42,027 nucleotides of DNA, taken from contig NZ_JARWPM010000121.1 in the NCBI RefSeq assembly GCF_029869215.1, forward strand, positions 1-42,027, in the 5' to 3' direction. The position numbers were made by a program, and so were the translations under genes. The stretch is from Nocardia carnea. Lineage in GTDB: Bacteria > Actinomycetota > Actinomycetes > Mycobacteriales > Mycobacteriaceae. A model generated the notes under the pieces. The model searched no databases. It was not told where the DNA came from and saw only the letters and a list, made by a program, of their open reading frames with translations. Below, in pieces: positions 8,138-17,899 of the stretch (position 1 is its first letter; each line of letters opens with the position of its first letter).

Positions 8138-8527
8138 ATGTCCATCCCAGATCTGGGCCGGCAGGCCGGGATTCGGCTGCACGACGCGGCTCGCGCCGGC
8201 GAGTTCCGGATGTCCGAAGAGGTCGCGCGGGAACTGGCCGCTTCCTGCGACCGGCTGGTGGAGCGGCTACAGGCGGCACGTAACGGCGCCGCCGAGCTCA
8301 CGCAGGTAGCCGGTTTCCCGGAACTACCTTCGGGCCGGGCACTGACCGCCGGTTTCAGCGCGAAAGGGCGGGAACTACTCGACGTGCTCACCGCCTTCGA
8401 GCAAGCGGCGCTCCGCCACAAGGCGGCCTATCTGGCAGCCGCCGCATTGTTCGAAGAGGCCGACGCAGCCAACGCAGCTGCTCTGGCCGCGGCGCTGGCG
8501 GATACCGGCCCGATTACGGCATCATAG
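8138..8527 (+). CDS. PE-like / small helical ESX cargo candidate
   Basis: This 129-aa, Ala/Glu-rich, probably all-helical protein has no signal peptide or membrane helix. Its size and its place directly before a PPE-like gene and espG suggest the PE or WXG100-type partner of a secreted heterodimer. A canonical N-terminal Pro-Glu motif is absent. Near the C-terminus FEEAD resembles the YxxxD/E ESX export signal with Phe in place of Tyr. ATG 8138 has a strong ribosome-binding site (GGGGGAGAAC). The next gene starts 88 bp later, or 25 bp later if a TTG at 8553 is used. The family assignment rests mainly on context; the open frame, start and codon use are solid. Confidence 0.7.
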   Translation: MSIPDLGRQAGIRLHDAARAGEFRMSEEVARELAASCDRLVERLQAARNGAAELTQVAGFPELPSGRALTAGFSAKGRELLDVLTAFEQAALRHKAAYLAAAALFEEADAANAAALAAALADTGPITAS

Positions 8528-8615
8528 CCAATTACGCAGGGGCACAGCAGTATTGACATCACCCGGTCCGGCATCCACCCGGTGGGCACGGACCGCGCGA
8601 ACAAGGGGGCAGACC

Positions 8616-10844
8616 GTGACACACCAGGGGCAGGCCGGCGCACCGAGCGCCGGCACCGATCCGGCCTACGTGCCCGATCGCGAGGTTTTCGATTCCTACA
8701 CTCATCAACAGATCTGGGATCTGGCCCACGAGCCGCTGGCACCGGCCGAACTGCGCCGCGTGGCCGATGCGTGGGGCGCGGCCGCGGACTCCGTGGAATC
8801 GGCGTTCGACGAACACGCCCGCGAGCTCGGCCGGCTCTCCGGCGAATGGTCCGGTCTCGCGGCGTCCGCCGCGCACACGGCTGCGGCCGGCCTGATCCGG
8901 GCCGGTGACGATACCGTCGCGGTCTGCCGGGCGCTGCATCAGCTCATGGCGGCGAATGCCGATGCCGCCGAAGCTGTCCGGGCGGCGCTACCACCGCCAC
9001 CGGAGCCTTACCGGCCGGATCCGGACCCCGCGGTCGAGGCGGCGACCGGCGGCCCCCGCCGCACCGCCTACAACACCGCCGCGGCGGCGGCAACGGCCAC
9101 CGCGCAGGACACCATGACCTACACCTACAACCCGACGATCCCGGCGAGCGGCGACAACGTCCCCCGGTTCCCCACCGCCCTAGCGACGCCGGACACCACC
9201 CCGGTATCGGGCCTCACCGGCACGCCGGCCTTCCTCAGGACACCGAGCACCGATCCCGGACCGGGAACAGGACCGGGACCGGGACCGGGACCGGCCAGCG
9301 AAACGAATTCCACCGCCCCGGCAGGAACCACCGCCCCCGAGACCGGCGATACGAATACCGCCTCGGCACCGGGAGGAGCCGGTACGAACCCGCCATCACC
9401 GACCGGCTCCCGTCCGGACCTGCCTGGATCGGTACCCATATCGACCGGCCTCTCCTCGGTCCCCGCCCCGGCGCAACCACCCACGGTTCCGACCGAAGCA
9501 CCCACAGCCCCAGCCGTGGCACCCGCAGACCCGGCCGGAACACCCGCAGACCCGGCCGAAGCACCCGCGGACCCGGCCGGACGCCCCGCAGGCCCAGCAG
9601 ATGCATCCGCATCGCCGGCCCGGCCACCCGTGAATCCGGGGGGAGCCCCGGCAGATTCCGCACCCCATGTGGACGCGCCGGGATCCACGCCCCCACCGTC
9701 CGCGGAACTACCGGCAGGCACAACCCCCGCCGGCACGGCTCCCCCGCCCGACACCCCGCCCGCCGGAACGGATCCCGCGGGCCGATCCACCCCGGCCACA
9801 CCCGGTACAACACCGCCCGCGTCGCCCGGCAGCGCCGACCACACACCACGTCCACCCGCGGGTCCGTCGACCACCCCGCCACCGGCGCCGATCCCCCCGG
9901 GCACAGGCCCGATAAACCCGCCCACCGCCCAACCACTTCCCGTACCACCGCCTACCGCTCCGGTGCCGACCGGCACAGGCCCGGCAACCCCACTCGCGGC
10001 CCCACCGATCTCCGCCACACCGATCTTGACGGGCACTGGCCCGGCGAACCCGGCCACGGCCCAACCGATCCCCGCCGCAACACCCATCGCACCGATCTCA
10101 ACCGGCACAGGCCCGGCAACCCCGGCCCAGCCGGCACCCGCCACGCCGATCCCAACCAGCGCAGGCCCGGCGAACCCTGCCCCGGCCCAACCGATACCTG
10201 CCACACCACCGACCACACCGATTCCGACCGGCACAGGCCCGGCAAACCCAGGCCCGGTAAACCCACTCACAACCCAACCGGTGCCCACCGCACCGCCCAG
10301 CGCTCCGGCCGGGCCCCTGCCCGCCCCGGCGCACGGCAGCCCGGCCGACCCTCCGGTGGGCTCCGGTCAGCCACCGGCTCCTACCGCGACCGGAAACCGC
10401 CCGGGACCGTCGCTGCCCGCAGTCGGTCCGGATATCGCGGCACCGGCCGTTCCAGGCCCTTCTACCCTCACCGGCGCCGGTCCCGCCGGGCCGGAGTTCA
10501 ACGGTTCGGACCCCGGCGCACCCGGCACCACCCGCCCCGGCGGCCCGACGGGCCGCGAACCGCTCGGGCCGGCGGGGACCGCTACGGAAAGTCCAGGTTC
10601 CCGGGCGGGTGAACACGAGCACCCGGCCGGACGGCCGGCGCGGCTGGTTCCCGCCGGGGTGCCGCTGCCCACCGGCACCGCTGCGCCGGCCCGCACGGCC
10701 GGCGACGAGCGCTCGAGCCCCGATTACCTGCACGCTCCGAACGAGGATCTGACGGCGACCGAGCCGATGGTCCCGCCGGTTCTCGGCGAGTACACCGAGG
10801 CCGAACGAACCGAACGTGCCGATCCGGGTGGCGGGAGCCACTGA
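8616..10844 (+). CDS. PPE/WXG-like ESX cargo protein with long Pro/Ala/Thr-rich tail
   Basis: This 742-aa protein has an N-terminal helical domain of about 130 residues containing GEWSGLAA, the W-x-G turn typical of WXG100/PPE helical hairpins. A tail of about 600 residues follows, dominated by Pro, Ala, Thr and Gly. The tail carries heptads of the form PADPAGT (about 9520-9600) and repeated TGTGPA(N/T)P blocks (about 9895-10260). No signal peptide or membrane span is seen, which fits type VII export as a dimer with the preceding protein. GTG 8616 is favoured because AAGGGGG precedes it; TTG 8553 would add 21 residues. The stop overlaps the espG start (TGATG at 10842-10846), so the two are translationally coupled. 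A true PPE motif is not visible, so 'PPE-like' is deliberate. Confidence 0.78.
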   Translation: MTHQGQAGAPSAGTDPAYVPDREVFDSYTHQQIWDLAHEPLAPAELRRVADAWGAAADSVESAFDEHARELGRLSGEWSGLAASAAHTAAAGLIRAGDDTVAVCRALHQLMAANADAAEAVRAALPPPPEPYRPDPDPAVEAATGGPRRTAYNTAAAAATATAQDTMTYTYNPTIPASGDNVPRFPTALATPDTTPVSGLTGTPAFLRTPSTDPGPGTGPGPGPGPASETNSTAPAGTTAPETGDTNTASAPGGAGTNPPSPTGSRPDLPGSVPISTGLSSVPAPAQPPTVPTEAPTAPAVAPADPAGTPADPAEAPADPAGRPAGPADASASPARPPVNPGGAPADSAPHVDAPGSTPPPSAELPAGTTPAGTAPPPDTPPAGTDPAGRSTPATPGTTPPASPGSADHTPRPPAGPSTTPPPAPIPPGTGPINPPTAQPLPVPPPTAPVPTGTGPATPLAAPPISATPILTGTGPANPATAQPIPAATPIAPISTGTGPATPAQPAPATPIPTSAGPANPAPAQPIPATPPTTPIPTGTGPANPGPVNPLTTQPVPTAPPSAPAGPLPAPAHGSPADPPVGSGQPPAPTATGNRPGPSLPAVGPDIAAPAVPGPSTLTGAGPAGPEFNGSDPGAPGTTRPGGPTGREPLGPAGTATESPGSRAGEHEHPAGRPARLVPAGVPLPTGTAAPARTAGDERSSPDYLHAPNEDLTATEPMVPPVLGEYTEAERTERADPGGGSH
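9519..9600 (+). repeat. Heptapeptide-coding tandem repeats (PADPAxx)
   Basis: A near-21-bp unit encoding P-A-D-P-A-x-x is repeated about four times in the PPE-like tail, with drift at the last unit. It is an in-frame low-complexity expansion within a predicted disordered region. Confidence 0.6.
9895..10262 (+). repeat. TGTGPANP-type repeat blocks in the PPE-like tail
   Basis: Blocks built on P(I/V)xTGTGPA(N/T)P and spaced roughly 60-85 bp apart recur six times, with Pro/Ala/Gln linkers between. At DNA level the core GGCACAGGCCCGGC recurs with few changes. Such repeats are prone to copy-number change and to mis-assembly with short reads. Confidence 0.7.
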
Positions 10845-11560
10845 TGGAATGGGTGTTCACGCCGGACGAGTTCAGTCACCTCTGGCAGACCGAAACAGGA
10901 CTCGACCGGCGCCCCCACCCCATCGATCTCGCCCCGCGGGGGACCGCCGCCACCGAGCGGGAACGGTCGGCGCTCGGACTCGACCGGCGGTTCCCACCCA
11001 ACGGCGACCCCGATCTCACCGGCACCCTGCGCTTCCTGGCCCGCACCGACGTCACCCGGATCACCGTTTTCGGCGACGAGTTCGACGGTCTGGAACGCCG
11101 CGGGGAGCCTGTGCTGGCAGTCGCCGTCGGATTCGGTAACTGGGGTGCGCTGGTACGGGCCCGGGCCGGGGAGATCACGGTGATCGCCTGCCACGCGCGC
11201 ACCGTCGGCAAACATGTGGTCAGCACGCTCGGCCCGGCGCGGGCGGGCAAGCTGCCCGCGATGCGAGAGCCACGCTCGGCGGTGCTCTGTCCCGAGCCCG
11301 GCCTCGGCCCGGAGGGCACCGCCGCGATCGGGGCCCGGCGGCTACGAGCGGCACTCCATCGGCCGATCGACGCCCGGGGCTTCGTCACCATCGCCGTCGC
11401 CCCGGAAAACCCGATGTCGCCGCCACCGATCCACCGCACCTGGCTCGATTTCACCGGCGACGGGCGCTATCTGCTCGCCGCGGGCGCCGACCTGTCGCTC
11501 ACCCCGATCGGCGATTCCGGCCTGGCCACCGAACTCACCCGGCTGGCGCGCCTGCGCTGA
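10844..11560 (+). CDS. ESX secretion-associated protein EspG family
   Basis: This is a 238-aa protein of the EspG family, cytosolic chaperones that bind PE-PPE dimers and deliver them to an ESX (type VII) secretion machine. The opening MEWVFTPDEFSHLW, followed by GLDRRPHP, is a characteristic EspG start, and the length is slightly shorter than mycobacterial EspG (about 280-300). It begins inside the stop codon of the PPE-like gene, as expected for a chaperone made with its client. No EccB/C/D/E or mycosin gene lies in the window, so the cluster must rely on secretion components elsewhere. It converges with the HhH-GPD gene, with only 6 bp between stops. Confidence 0.87.
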   Translation: MEWVFTPDEFSHLWQTETGLDRRPHPIDLAPRGTAATERERSALGLDRRFPPNGDPDLTGTLRFLARTDVTRITVFGDEFDGLERRGEPVLAVAVGFGNWGALVRARAGEITVIACHARTVGKHVVSTLGPARAGKLPAMREPRSAVLCPEPGLGPEGTAAIGARRLRAALHRPIDARGFVTIAVAPENPMSPPPIHRTWLDFTGDGRYLLAAGADLSLTPIGDSGLATELTRLARLR

Positions 11561-11566
11561 CCGGTC

Positions 11567-12139
11567 TCACTTCTGTTTCGCAGCCGCCTTCAGCTGCTTC
11601 TTGAACGCGCGGACTTCGAGCAAGGTCTCGTTGTCGACGATATCGGCCGCCGAACGCCGTGACCCCGGCTCGGCATAGTCACCGGCCGCCGCCTCCCAGC
11701 CGGGCGGGCGGATATCGAGCTGTTTGCCCAGGAGTGCGAGGAAGATCCGGGCCTTCTGATCGCCGTACCCGGGAAGTGCTTTCAACCGTTTCAGCACCTC
11801 TTTGCCGTCCGGGTCCCCGGCGGTCCAGATCGCCGTCACGTCACCGTCGTAATGTTCGATCACAAAGCGCGCCAGATCCTGGATCCGCCGCGCCATGGAC
11901 CGGCCGTAGCGGTGGATGGCGGGTGGTGTCGCGGCCATCTCCTCGAATTCGGCCTGGTCGGCCGTGGCGATCGCGTGGATATCGAGCCCGCCCATCCGGT
12001 CGGCGATCTTCTTCGGACCGCGGAAGGCGTGTTCGAGCGGATACTGCTGGTCCAGGAGCATCCCGATCACCAGCGCCAGCGGGTTCTGCGATAGCAACCG
12101 GTCTGCCTCGGGGTCCTGCGCCAGACACAATTCGGCCAT
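11567..12139 (-). CDS. HhH-GPD-type base excision repair protein
   Basis: This 190-aa protein belongs to the endonuclease III/AlkA superfamily. The opening QNPLALVIGMLLDQQYPLE is the typical N-terminal helix of actinobacterial HhH-GPD proteins. The helix-hairpin-helix is at about LKALPGYGDQKARIFLALLG (residues about 124-143), with the G-x-G turn present. No C-terminal Fe-S cysteine cluster is visible. ATG 12139 has AGGAGAAGG directly upstream, which settles it over the longer frame. The substrate lesion is unknown. Its promoter lies in the short gap shared with the divergent methyltransferase gene. Confidence 0.82.
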   Translation of the reverse strand: MAELCLAQDPEADRLLSQNPLALVIGMLLDQQYPLEHAFRGPKKIADRMGGLDIHAIATADQAEFEEMAATPPAIHRYGRSMARRIQDLARFVIEHYDGDVTAIWTAGDPDGKEVLKRLKALPGYGDQKARIFLALLGKQLDIRPPGWEAAAGDYAEPGSRRSAADIVDNETLLEVRAFKKQLKAAAKQK

Positions 12140-12273
12140 TGCCTTCTCCTCACCGCGCCTAGGGAGCATGAGCGGGGCCCTGCGCGGTGACGCTGCGCCA
12201 CCGCCTTCTGACGCACATGCTCGGGACTACAGCGATGATCCCACGGCCTCCGGGCACATATTAGGCTCGCCCC

Positions 12274-13131
12274 ATGCCAGACACGGCGATCTACCCACCC
12301 ACCACACTGGATGGACACGGACCCATGGACAGTTTCGGGTTACGCCCCGACCGTTTCGACTCCGCCGGCCAGGACCAGCTGGTCGATATCCGCGATCTAC
12401 AGGCCACCATCCCCGGCCTCACCCGGCTGCGGGAATGGGCGCACGAGGCGCTCGCGCTGCAACCGGGTGAGCATGCCGTCGATATCGGCTCCGGAACCGG
12501 ATCGGAGGTCATCGCCTTCGCCGAGGCGGTGGGACCCACCGGCCTGGCCGCCGGCGTCGAACCCGACCCCAATCTGCTCGCCGCCGCCGAACGACGTGCC
12601 GCCGAGGCCCACTCCACCGCGACCTTCCACTCCGGTGACGCCTACGGTGTGCCGTTCGGCCCGGAGACCTTCGACGCCGTGCTGTGCGAACGGGTGTTCC
12701 AGCACCTCACCGCGCCGGCGCGCGCGGCCCGCGAGATCGCCCGCGTCCTGCGCCCGGGTGGCCGGACGGTGGTGATGGATGCCGACTGGGGTTCGGCGAT
12801 CGTGCACCCCGGCGATACCCGGGTCGTCCGCGAGGTCGTCGACACCCTGATCTCGGCGACCACGAATCCCTATTCGGGCCGCCGATTGCAGGGGCTGCTC
12901 ACGGCCGCGGGCCTGGAGGTCGAGAGCACCGGGTCGCATGCTCTGGTTCAGGACCGTTCGGTGGGGGCCGGGGCGCTGGTCAGCCGGGTTTCCGCGATGG
13001 CCGTAGCGCGCCGGGTGATCACCGAGAGCGACCGGGAGCGGCTGCTCGCCGAGCTGGCCGCGGGCGCCGCGAGCGGGGATATCCACCTCTCGGTGACCAT
13101 GTTCGCGGTATACGCCCGTAAACCGGCCTGA
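12274..13131 (+). CDS. Class I SAM-dependent methyltransferase
   Basis: This 285-aa protein has a Rossmann-fold methyltransferase core. Motif I VDIGSGTG is at 69-76. The acidic residue after strand 2 is in GVEPD (about 94-98). Motif III/IV is FDAVLCERVFQHL, and the post-motif loop ARVLRPGGRTVV is typical of UbiE/COQ5-like enzymes. The N-terminal extension (1-50) and C-terminal VTMFAVYARKP also fit that group. The acceptor substrate cannot be inferred from the sequence or neighbours. It converges with the aspartate aminotransferase gene, with only 13 bp between stops. Confidence 0.85.
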   Translation: MPDTAIYPPTTLDGHGPMDSFGLRPDRFDSAGQDQLVDIRDLQATIPGLTRLREWAHEALALQPGEHAVDIGSGTGSEVIAFAEAVGPTGLAAGVEPDPNLLAAAERRAAEAHSTATFHSGDAYGVPFGPETFDAVLCERVFQHLTAPARAAREIARVLRPGGRTVVMDADWGSAIVHPGDTRVVREVVDTLISATTNPYSGRRLQGLLTAAGLEVESTGSHALVQDRSVGAGALVSRVSAMAVARRVITESDRERLLAELAAGAASGDIHLSVTMFAVYARKPA

Positions 13132-13144
13132 CCGGCCGGCGGTC

Positions 13145-14808
<1,664 letters not shown>

Positions 14809-14910
14809 GGGCCAGTGTAGCGGCTTGCGGAGACCACCCGCGCCGGGGGGCGCGGCAACTGTGCGCCCCGGCCCCGCGCACGAGCCCAACGCGCACGCCC
14901 GGTGTACAGA

Positions 14911-14946
14911 AAGACCCCGCCGGGGTGAGTTCCCACCGGCGGGGTC
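14911..14946 (-). terminator. Intrinsic terminator of the tRNA-Ser gene
   Basis: GACCCCGCCGG (14913-14923) and CCGGCGGGGTC (14936-14946) form a perfect 11-bp stem with a 12-nt loop. On the minus strand the stem is followed by TTTCTG. It starts six bases past the tRNA 3' end, so it should terminate that transcript before ffs. Confidence 0.85.
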
Positions 14947-14951
14947 GGTTG

Positions 14952-15037
14952 CGGAGGATGCGGGATTCGAACCCGCGAGGGCTGTTAACCCAACCCGCGT
15001 TCCAGGCGAGCGCCATAGGCCACTAGGCGAATCCTCC
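14952..15037 (-). tRNA. tRNA-Ser (anticodon GGA)
   Basis: This 86-nt tRNA has acceptor stem GGAGGAT (15037-15031) pairing with ATCCTCC (14959-14953) and discriminator G at 14952. The anticodon arm CTCGC-CTGGAAC-GCGGG gives anticodon GGA, reading UCC/UCU. A long variable arm typical of tRNA-Ser is followed by the T arm GCGGGTTCGAATCCCGC. The 3' CCA is not encoded and must be added after transcription. Confidence 0.96.
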
Positions 15038-15218
15038 GCCGAGCAGCATACCTGCCACCCCGCGCATCGTGAAAACGCCCGCTCAGCGCCACTCGGCCGG
15101 ACCAGCGGATGAGCCGCGCCTATAGCATGAATACCGTTATCCCGCAAGATATCCGATCTCCAGCCTTGCTGAGCACCCAATTGTGACGGCCGTCGCGCCC
15201 GGCCGGGCCGACGGTGCC

Positions 15219-15920
15219 ATGATGGGCGCCGTGGATCCCCAGGTGATCGAGATCGTTCAGAGTTCCCCGGCCTGGTGGCAGTCGTGGCTGCCGCTGCTCG
15301 GTTCGCTCGCGCTCGGTGGTGCGGCCGTGATCGCCGTACTGGTCAACAATCGGACGAACCGGGATGCGATCGCCGCCGCCGACGAGCGGGCTCAGCGCAC
15401 CCTCTCCGTCGCGGCCCAGCAGCAGAACGACAGCGCCCAGCGGCAGGCAGACACTACCCGGCTCTCCCTCGACGCGGCCCACCACCAGGTGGAATCCGCC
15501 CATGCCGTGGCGTTGGTGCAGGCCGGTGAGCATTGGCGCCGGGACGCCGTCGTCGCGGCCGTGGCCGATTCGCTGGGCATGTCCAGCCGTATCTGCCAGG
15601 CGCTGCGCCGCGACGAGGACTGGACCGACGAACTCATCGGCGATCTGATCCACGATCTGGAGGCCGGCTCCGATCGGGCCAACGTCCTGCGCCTGGTCGG
15701 CTCGGACCCGCACTACAAGCAGTGGCGCCGTCTCGCCGACACCCTCTCCGACGTGCTGCTCTCGGCCCTCACCCTGCAACGCAAGAAGTTGCAGGACGCC
15801 CCGCCGGAGGAGATCCGCGCGGCCCGCGACCACAAAACGCAACTGCTCGGCGAGGTCCGGGTCGCCGAACGTGAACTCATCATCGCCACCCGCGAAGAAA
15901 TCGGCATCGACCCGAGCTGA
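15219..15920 (+). CDS. Hypothetical membrane-anchored coiled-coil protein
   Basis: This protein of about 233 aa has one predicted transmembrane helix near the N-terminus (LPLLGSLALGGAAVIAVLV). A long Ala/Gln/Arg/Asp-rich segment (RTNRDAIAAADERAQ... to about residue 100) with coiled-coil character follows, then a helical, charged C-terminal half. I do not recognise a named family. The topology suggests a cytosolic domain held at the membrane. The start is unclear: ATG at 15219 or 15222 lacks a clear ribosome-binding site, and GTG 15183 is longer. It reads away from tRNA-Ser, and the gap may contain divergent promoters. Confidence 0.7.
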   Translation: MMGAVDPQVIEIVQSSPAWWQSWLPLLGSLALGGAAVIAVLVNNRTNRDAIAAADERAQRTLSVAAQQQNDSAQRQADTTRLSLDAAHHQVESAHAVALVQAGEHWRRDAVVAAVADSLGMSSRICQALRRDEDWTDELIGDLIHDLEAGSDRANVLRLVGSDPHYKQWRRLADTLSDVLLSALTLQRKKLQDAPPEEIRAARDHKTQLLGEVRVAERELIIATREEIGIDPS

Positions 15921-16131
15921 GCGACCCGAGCGCCGGTGCACCCGGCCCACGGGCAGCAGCGGTGCGACGACGCCGTGTCCGAGCCCGCGATCCGGCGCGC
16001 GAACCTCACCGGGCCGGCGAACTCACCGATGTGCGGCCCCCGGCCGATTCCGCCCCAGGTCACCCGGTCGCGCCGGCCGCCACACTTTCCCTCGCCTCTC
16101 GTGTAGGCAGCGGGCCGCACCGCACGCAGCC

Positions 16132-17601
16132 TCAAGCGAGCAGGCCGGGCAGCTCACGCAACGCGTCCGCCACCAGACCGGCATAGCTGTCGACCGCTAC
16201 GACACCGGGATCGGCATGGATCGACACCGTGACGGTCGACCCCAGGCCATGGATTCCGTGCGTGAGATGCATCACCGAGCCGAGCGCGGGAAATCCACCG
16301 GTGAACCGCACGGGTGCACCGCCGAACACCAGATCCGCCGGACCACGGTTCACGCTGGAGACCACGGTATGCCCGGTGATCCGCCCGGGCACGCTGTCGA
16401 TCGGATAGTCGCGGACGTCGCGCCGCAGGAACAGCGGCGGGACCACCGCGGTGACGGCATCCTGTGCGTCCAGCAGCGGATTCCGCGCCCGCTCCCGGCG
16501 CGCCGCCAGCTCCGCCGCGATCCGGACCGCCCGGCTGCGCGGCTCGGGCTCGCCGGCCGCCAGGTCCACCCCGAGGCTGCGGTAGTTGTTCCGGACGCCG
16601 GGGCGCGGCGGCAACGCCATAGGCACCTGCGCGCCCAGCCGCCCGGCCTCCTCGCCGCGCTCCCGCAGGTAGCGCTCGAGCGCGATCGAAACGACCGTCA
16701 GCCCGACCACTGTGACGCTCAGTCCGGGGATCCGGAAATCGTCCGCCGGGCATACCAGCATCCGCACCGCATGCCCCACGAGATCGGCGGGACCGTTGAG
16801 CGGCCCCGGCGGATACCCGTCGCCGGGTGGCGGTACCAGGCCGGCTTCGGTGAGCGCCGCGAGTTCGTTGCGGGCCTGCGCGGCGGCGGTACCGCGCCGG
16901 ACGGTGCGCACCACTCCGAGCGGCAGCGCCGCGGCGGCCCGGAGGGAAGCAACACGCGCACCGAAGGAGAGACATTCACCCACCGGCCGCGCTCCGCCGG
17001 CGGACTGCACTGGCTCACGCTCCCGCTCGGACCGACGGATGGGTGGTGTCTGCGCGTGGTCACCGGCACGAGGCATGGGTTCGGCCCCGGGACCGGCGGG
17101 CCGGCCACCGACGGCGCCGGTACCCGCTCGCGCGGGTCCGGTGAACAGAGCGCGGGCGATGTCGGCGGCCCCACGGCCGTCGGCCAGCGCATGCGATATC
17201 TGCACGACGACCACGGTCACCTGCGGGTCGGGCGCCGGACTGTCCCGGATACCGCGGAAAATATGCAGCAGCCAGGGATATTCCGTCGCGTCGACGCCGG
17301 TGCCGACCAGCTCACCGAGAGCGGTGAGGAGTTCCGGCCAAGACGGTGTGGCGAGCCGGTGCAACAGGACCTGCGCGTGCTCGGGATCGGCGTGGATCCA
17401 CCTCGGATAGGCGAGGCCGGTGGGATCGTCGCGTAACCGCACCCGCAACCCGGGAATCGCGGCACAACGGGACAGGAGGCCGGCACACAGTTCGGTATCC
17501 GTGTGGGTGGATTCGGCGAAACAGTAGAGAAGGAACTGGTCGTTGCGGGTGCGCCGGGACAGCCAGTACATGGTGGCGTCCGGGGCTGCCAGCGAGATCA
17601 C
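16132..17601 (-). CDS. WS/DGAT-like acyltransferase family protein (variant active site)
   Basis: This 489-aa protein has the layout of wax ester synthase/diacylglycerol acyltransferases: an N-terminal condensation-type acyltransferase domain and a C-terminal DUF1298-like domain (GRITGHTVVSSVNRGPADLVFGG region and the Gly-rich end). The catalytic motif HHxxxDG appears as SHALADG (136-142). The second, catalytic His (H137) and the DG are kept, but the first His is Ser. Known members esterify fatty alcohols or diacylglycerol with acyl-CoA for storage lipid. GTG 17601 follows AGGG by about 8 bp. The Arg/Pro-rich middle (about 160-210) is probably a disordered insert. Activity on classical substrates is less certain given the changed motif. 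Confidence 0.72.
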   Translation of the reverse strand: MISLAAPDATMYWLSRRTRNDQFLLYCFAESTHTDTELCAGLLSRCAAIPGLRVRLRDDPTGLAYPRWIHADPEHAQVLLHRLATPSWPELLTALGELVGTGVDATEYPWLLHIFRGIRDSPAPDPQVTVVVVQISHALADGRGAADIARALFTGPARAGTGAVGGRPAGPGAEPMPRAGDHAQTPPIRRSEREREPVQSAGGARPVGECLSFGARVASLRAAAALPLGVVRTVRRGTAAAQARNELAALTEAGLVPPPGDGYPPGPLNGPADLVGHAVRMLVCPADDFRIPGLSVTVVGLTVVSIALERYLRERGEEAGRLGAQVPMALPPRPGVRNNYRSLGVDLAAGEPEPRSRAVRIAAELAARRERARNPLLDAQDAVTAVVPPLFLRRDVRDYPIDSVPGRITGHTVVSSVNRGPADLVFGGAPVRFTGGFPALGSVMHLTHGIHGLGSTVTVSIHADPGVVAVDSYAGLVADALRELPGLLA

Positions 17602-17636
17602 CGGCCGACCCTAACGTCGCGGGACCGGCGACAGGC

Positions 17637-17663
17637 AAAGACCCCGGGCCGCTGGGCCCGGGG
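17637..17663 (-). terminator. Intrinsic terminator after the DUF397 gene
   Basis: CCCCGGGCC (17642-17650) and GGCCCGGGG (17655-17663) form a perfect 9-bp stem around a 4-nt loop. On the minus strand this is followed by TCTTTG. It lies 27 bp past the DUF397 stop and 36 bp before the acyltransferase start, so it separates the two genes. Confidence 0.75.
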
Positions 17664-17689
17664 CCGTACTGCCTGATATAGGAACAACC

Positions 17690-17899
17690 TCAGGCGCCGC
17701 GGAAATCTCCTGCCGACACTCCGGACAGGAACTCGGCCCATTCGCCGGGCGCGAAAGCCAGTACCGGTCCGTTACCGCGGTCCTTGGTATCGCGGACCGC
17801 TATGTTGCCGTCTCCGAGAAATGCCACCTCCACGCAGTTCCCGTCCGGGCCACTGTATGAACTCTTCCGCCACACAGCACCCGTCATATCCACCTTCAC
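17690..17899 (-). CDS. DUF397 domain protein
   Basis: This 69-aa protein spans the whole DUF397 domain: WRKSSYSGPDGNCVEVA, then VRDTKDRGNGPVLAFAPGEWAEFL. Actinomycete genomes carry many such proteins, commonly beside an XRE-family regulator (WhiJ-like pairs) linked to development and antibiotic control. No such regulator lies next to this one. GTG 17899 is supported by AAGGAG nine bases upstream; GTG 17893 and ATG 17887 are later in-frame options. The DNA immediately upstream is noticeably less GC-rich than the rest of the window, as often seen around these mobile accessory genes. Confidence 0.88.
   Translation of the reverse strand: MKVDMTGAVWRKSSYSGPDGNCVEVAFLGDGNIAVRDTKDRGNGPVLAFAPGEWAEFLSGVSAGDFRGA

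Noticed and set aside
14952..15037. Integration site at tRNA-Ser
   Set aside because: No integrase gene and no repeat of the tRNA 3' end were seen in the window.
15871..17436. 521-codon plus-strand open frame
   Set aside because: It overlaps the acyltransferase-like gene in antisense. The minus frame has the family motif and proper codon use.
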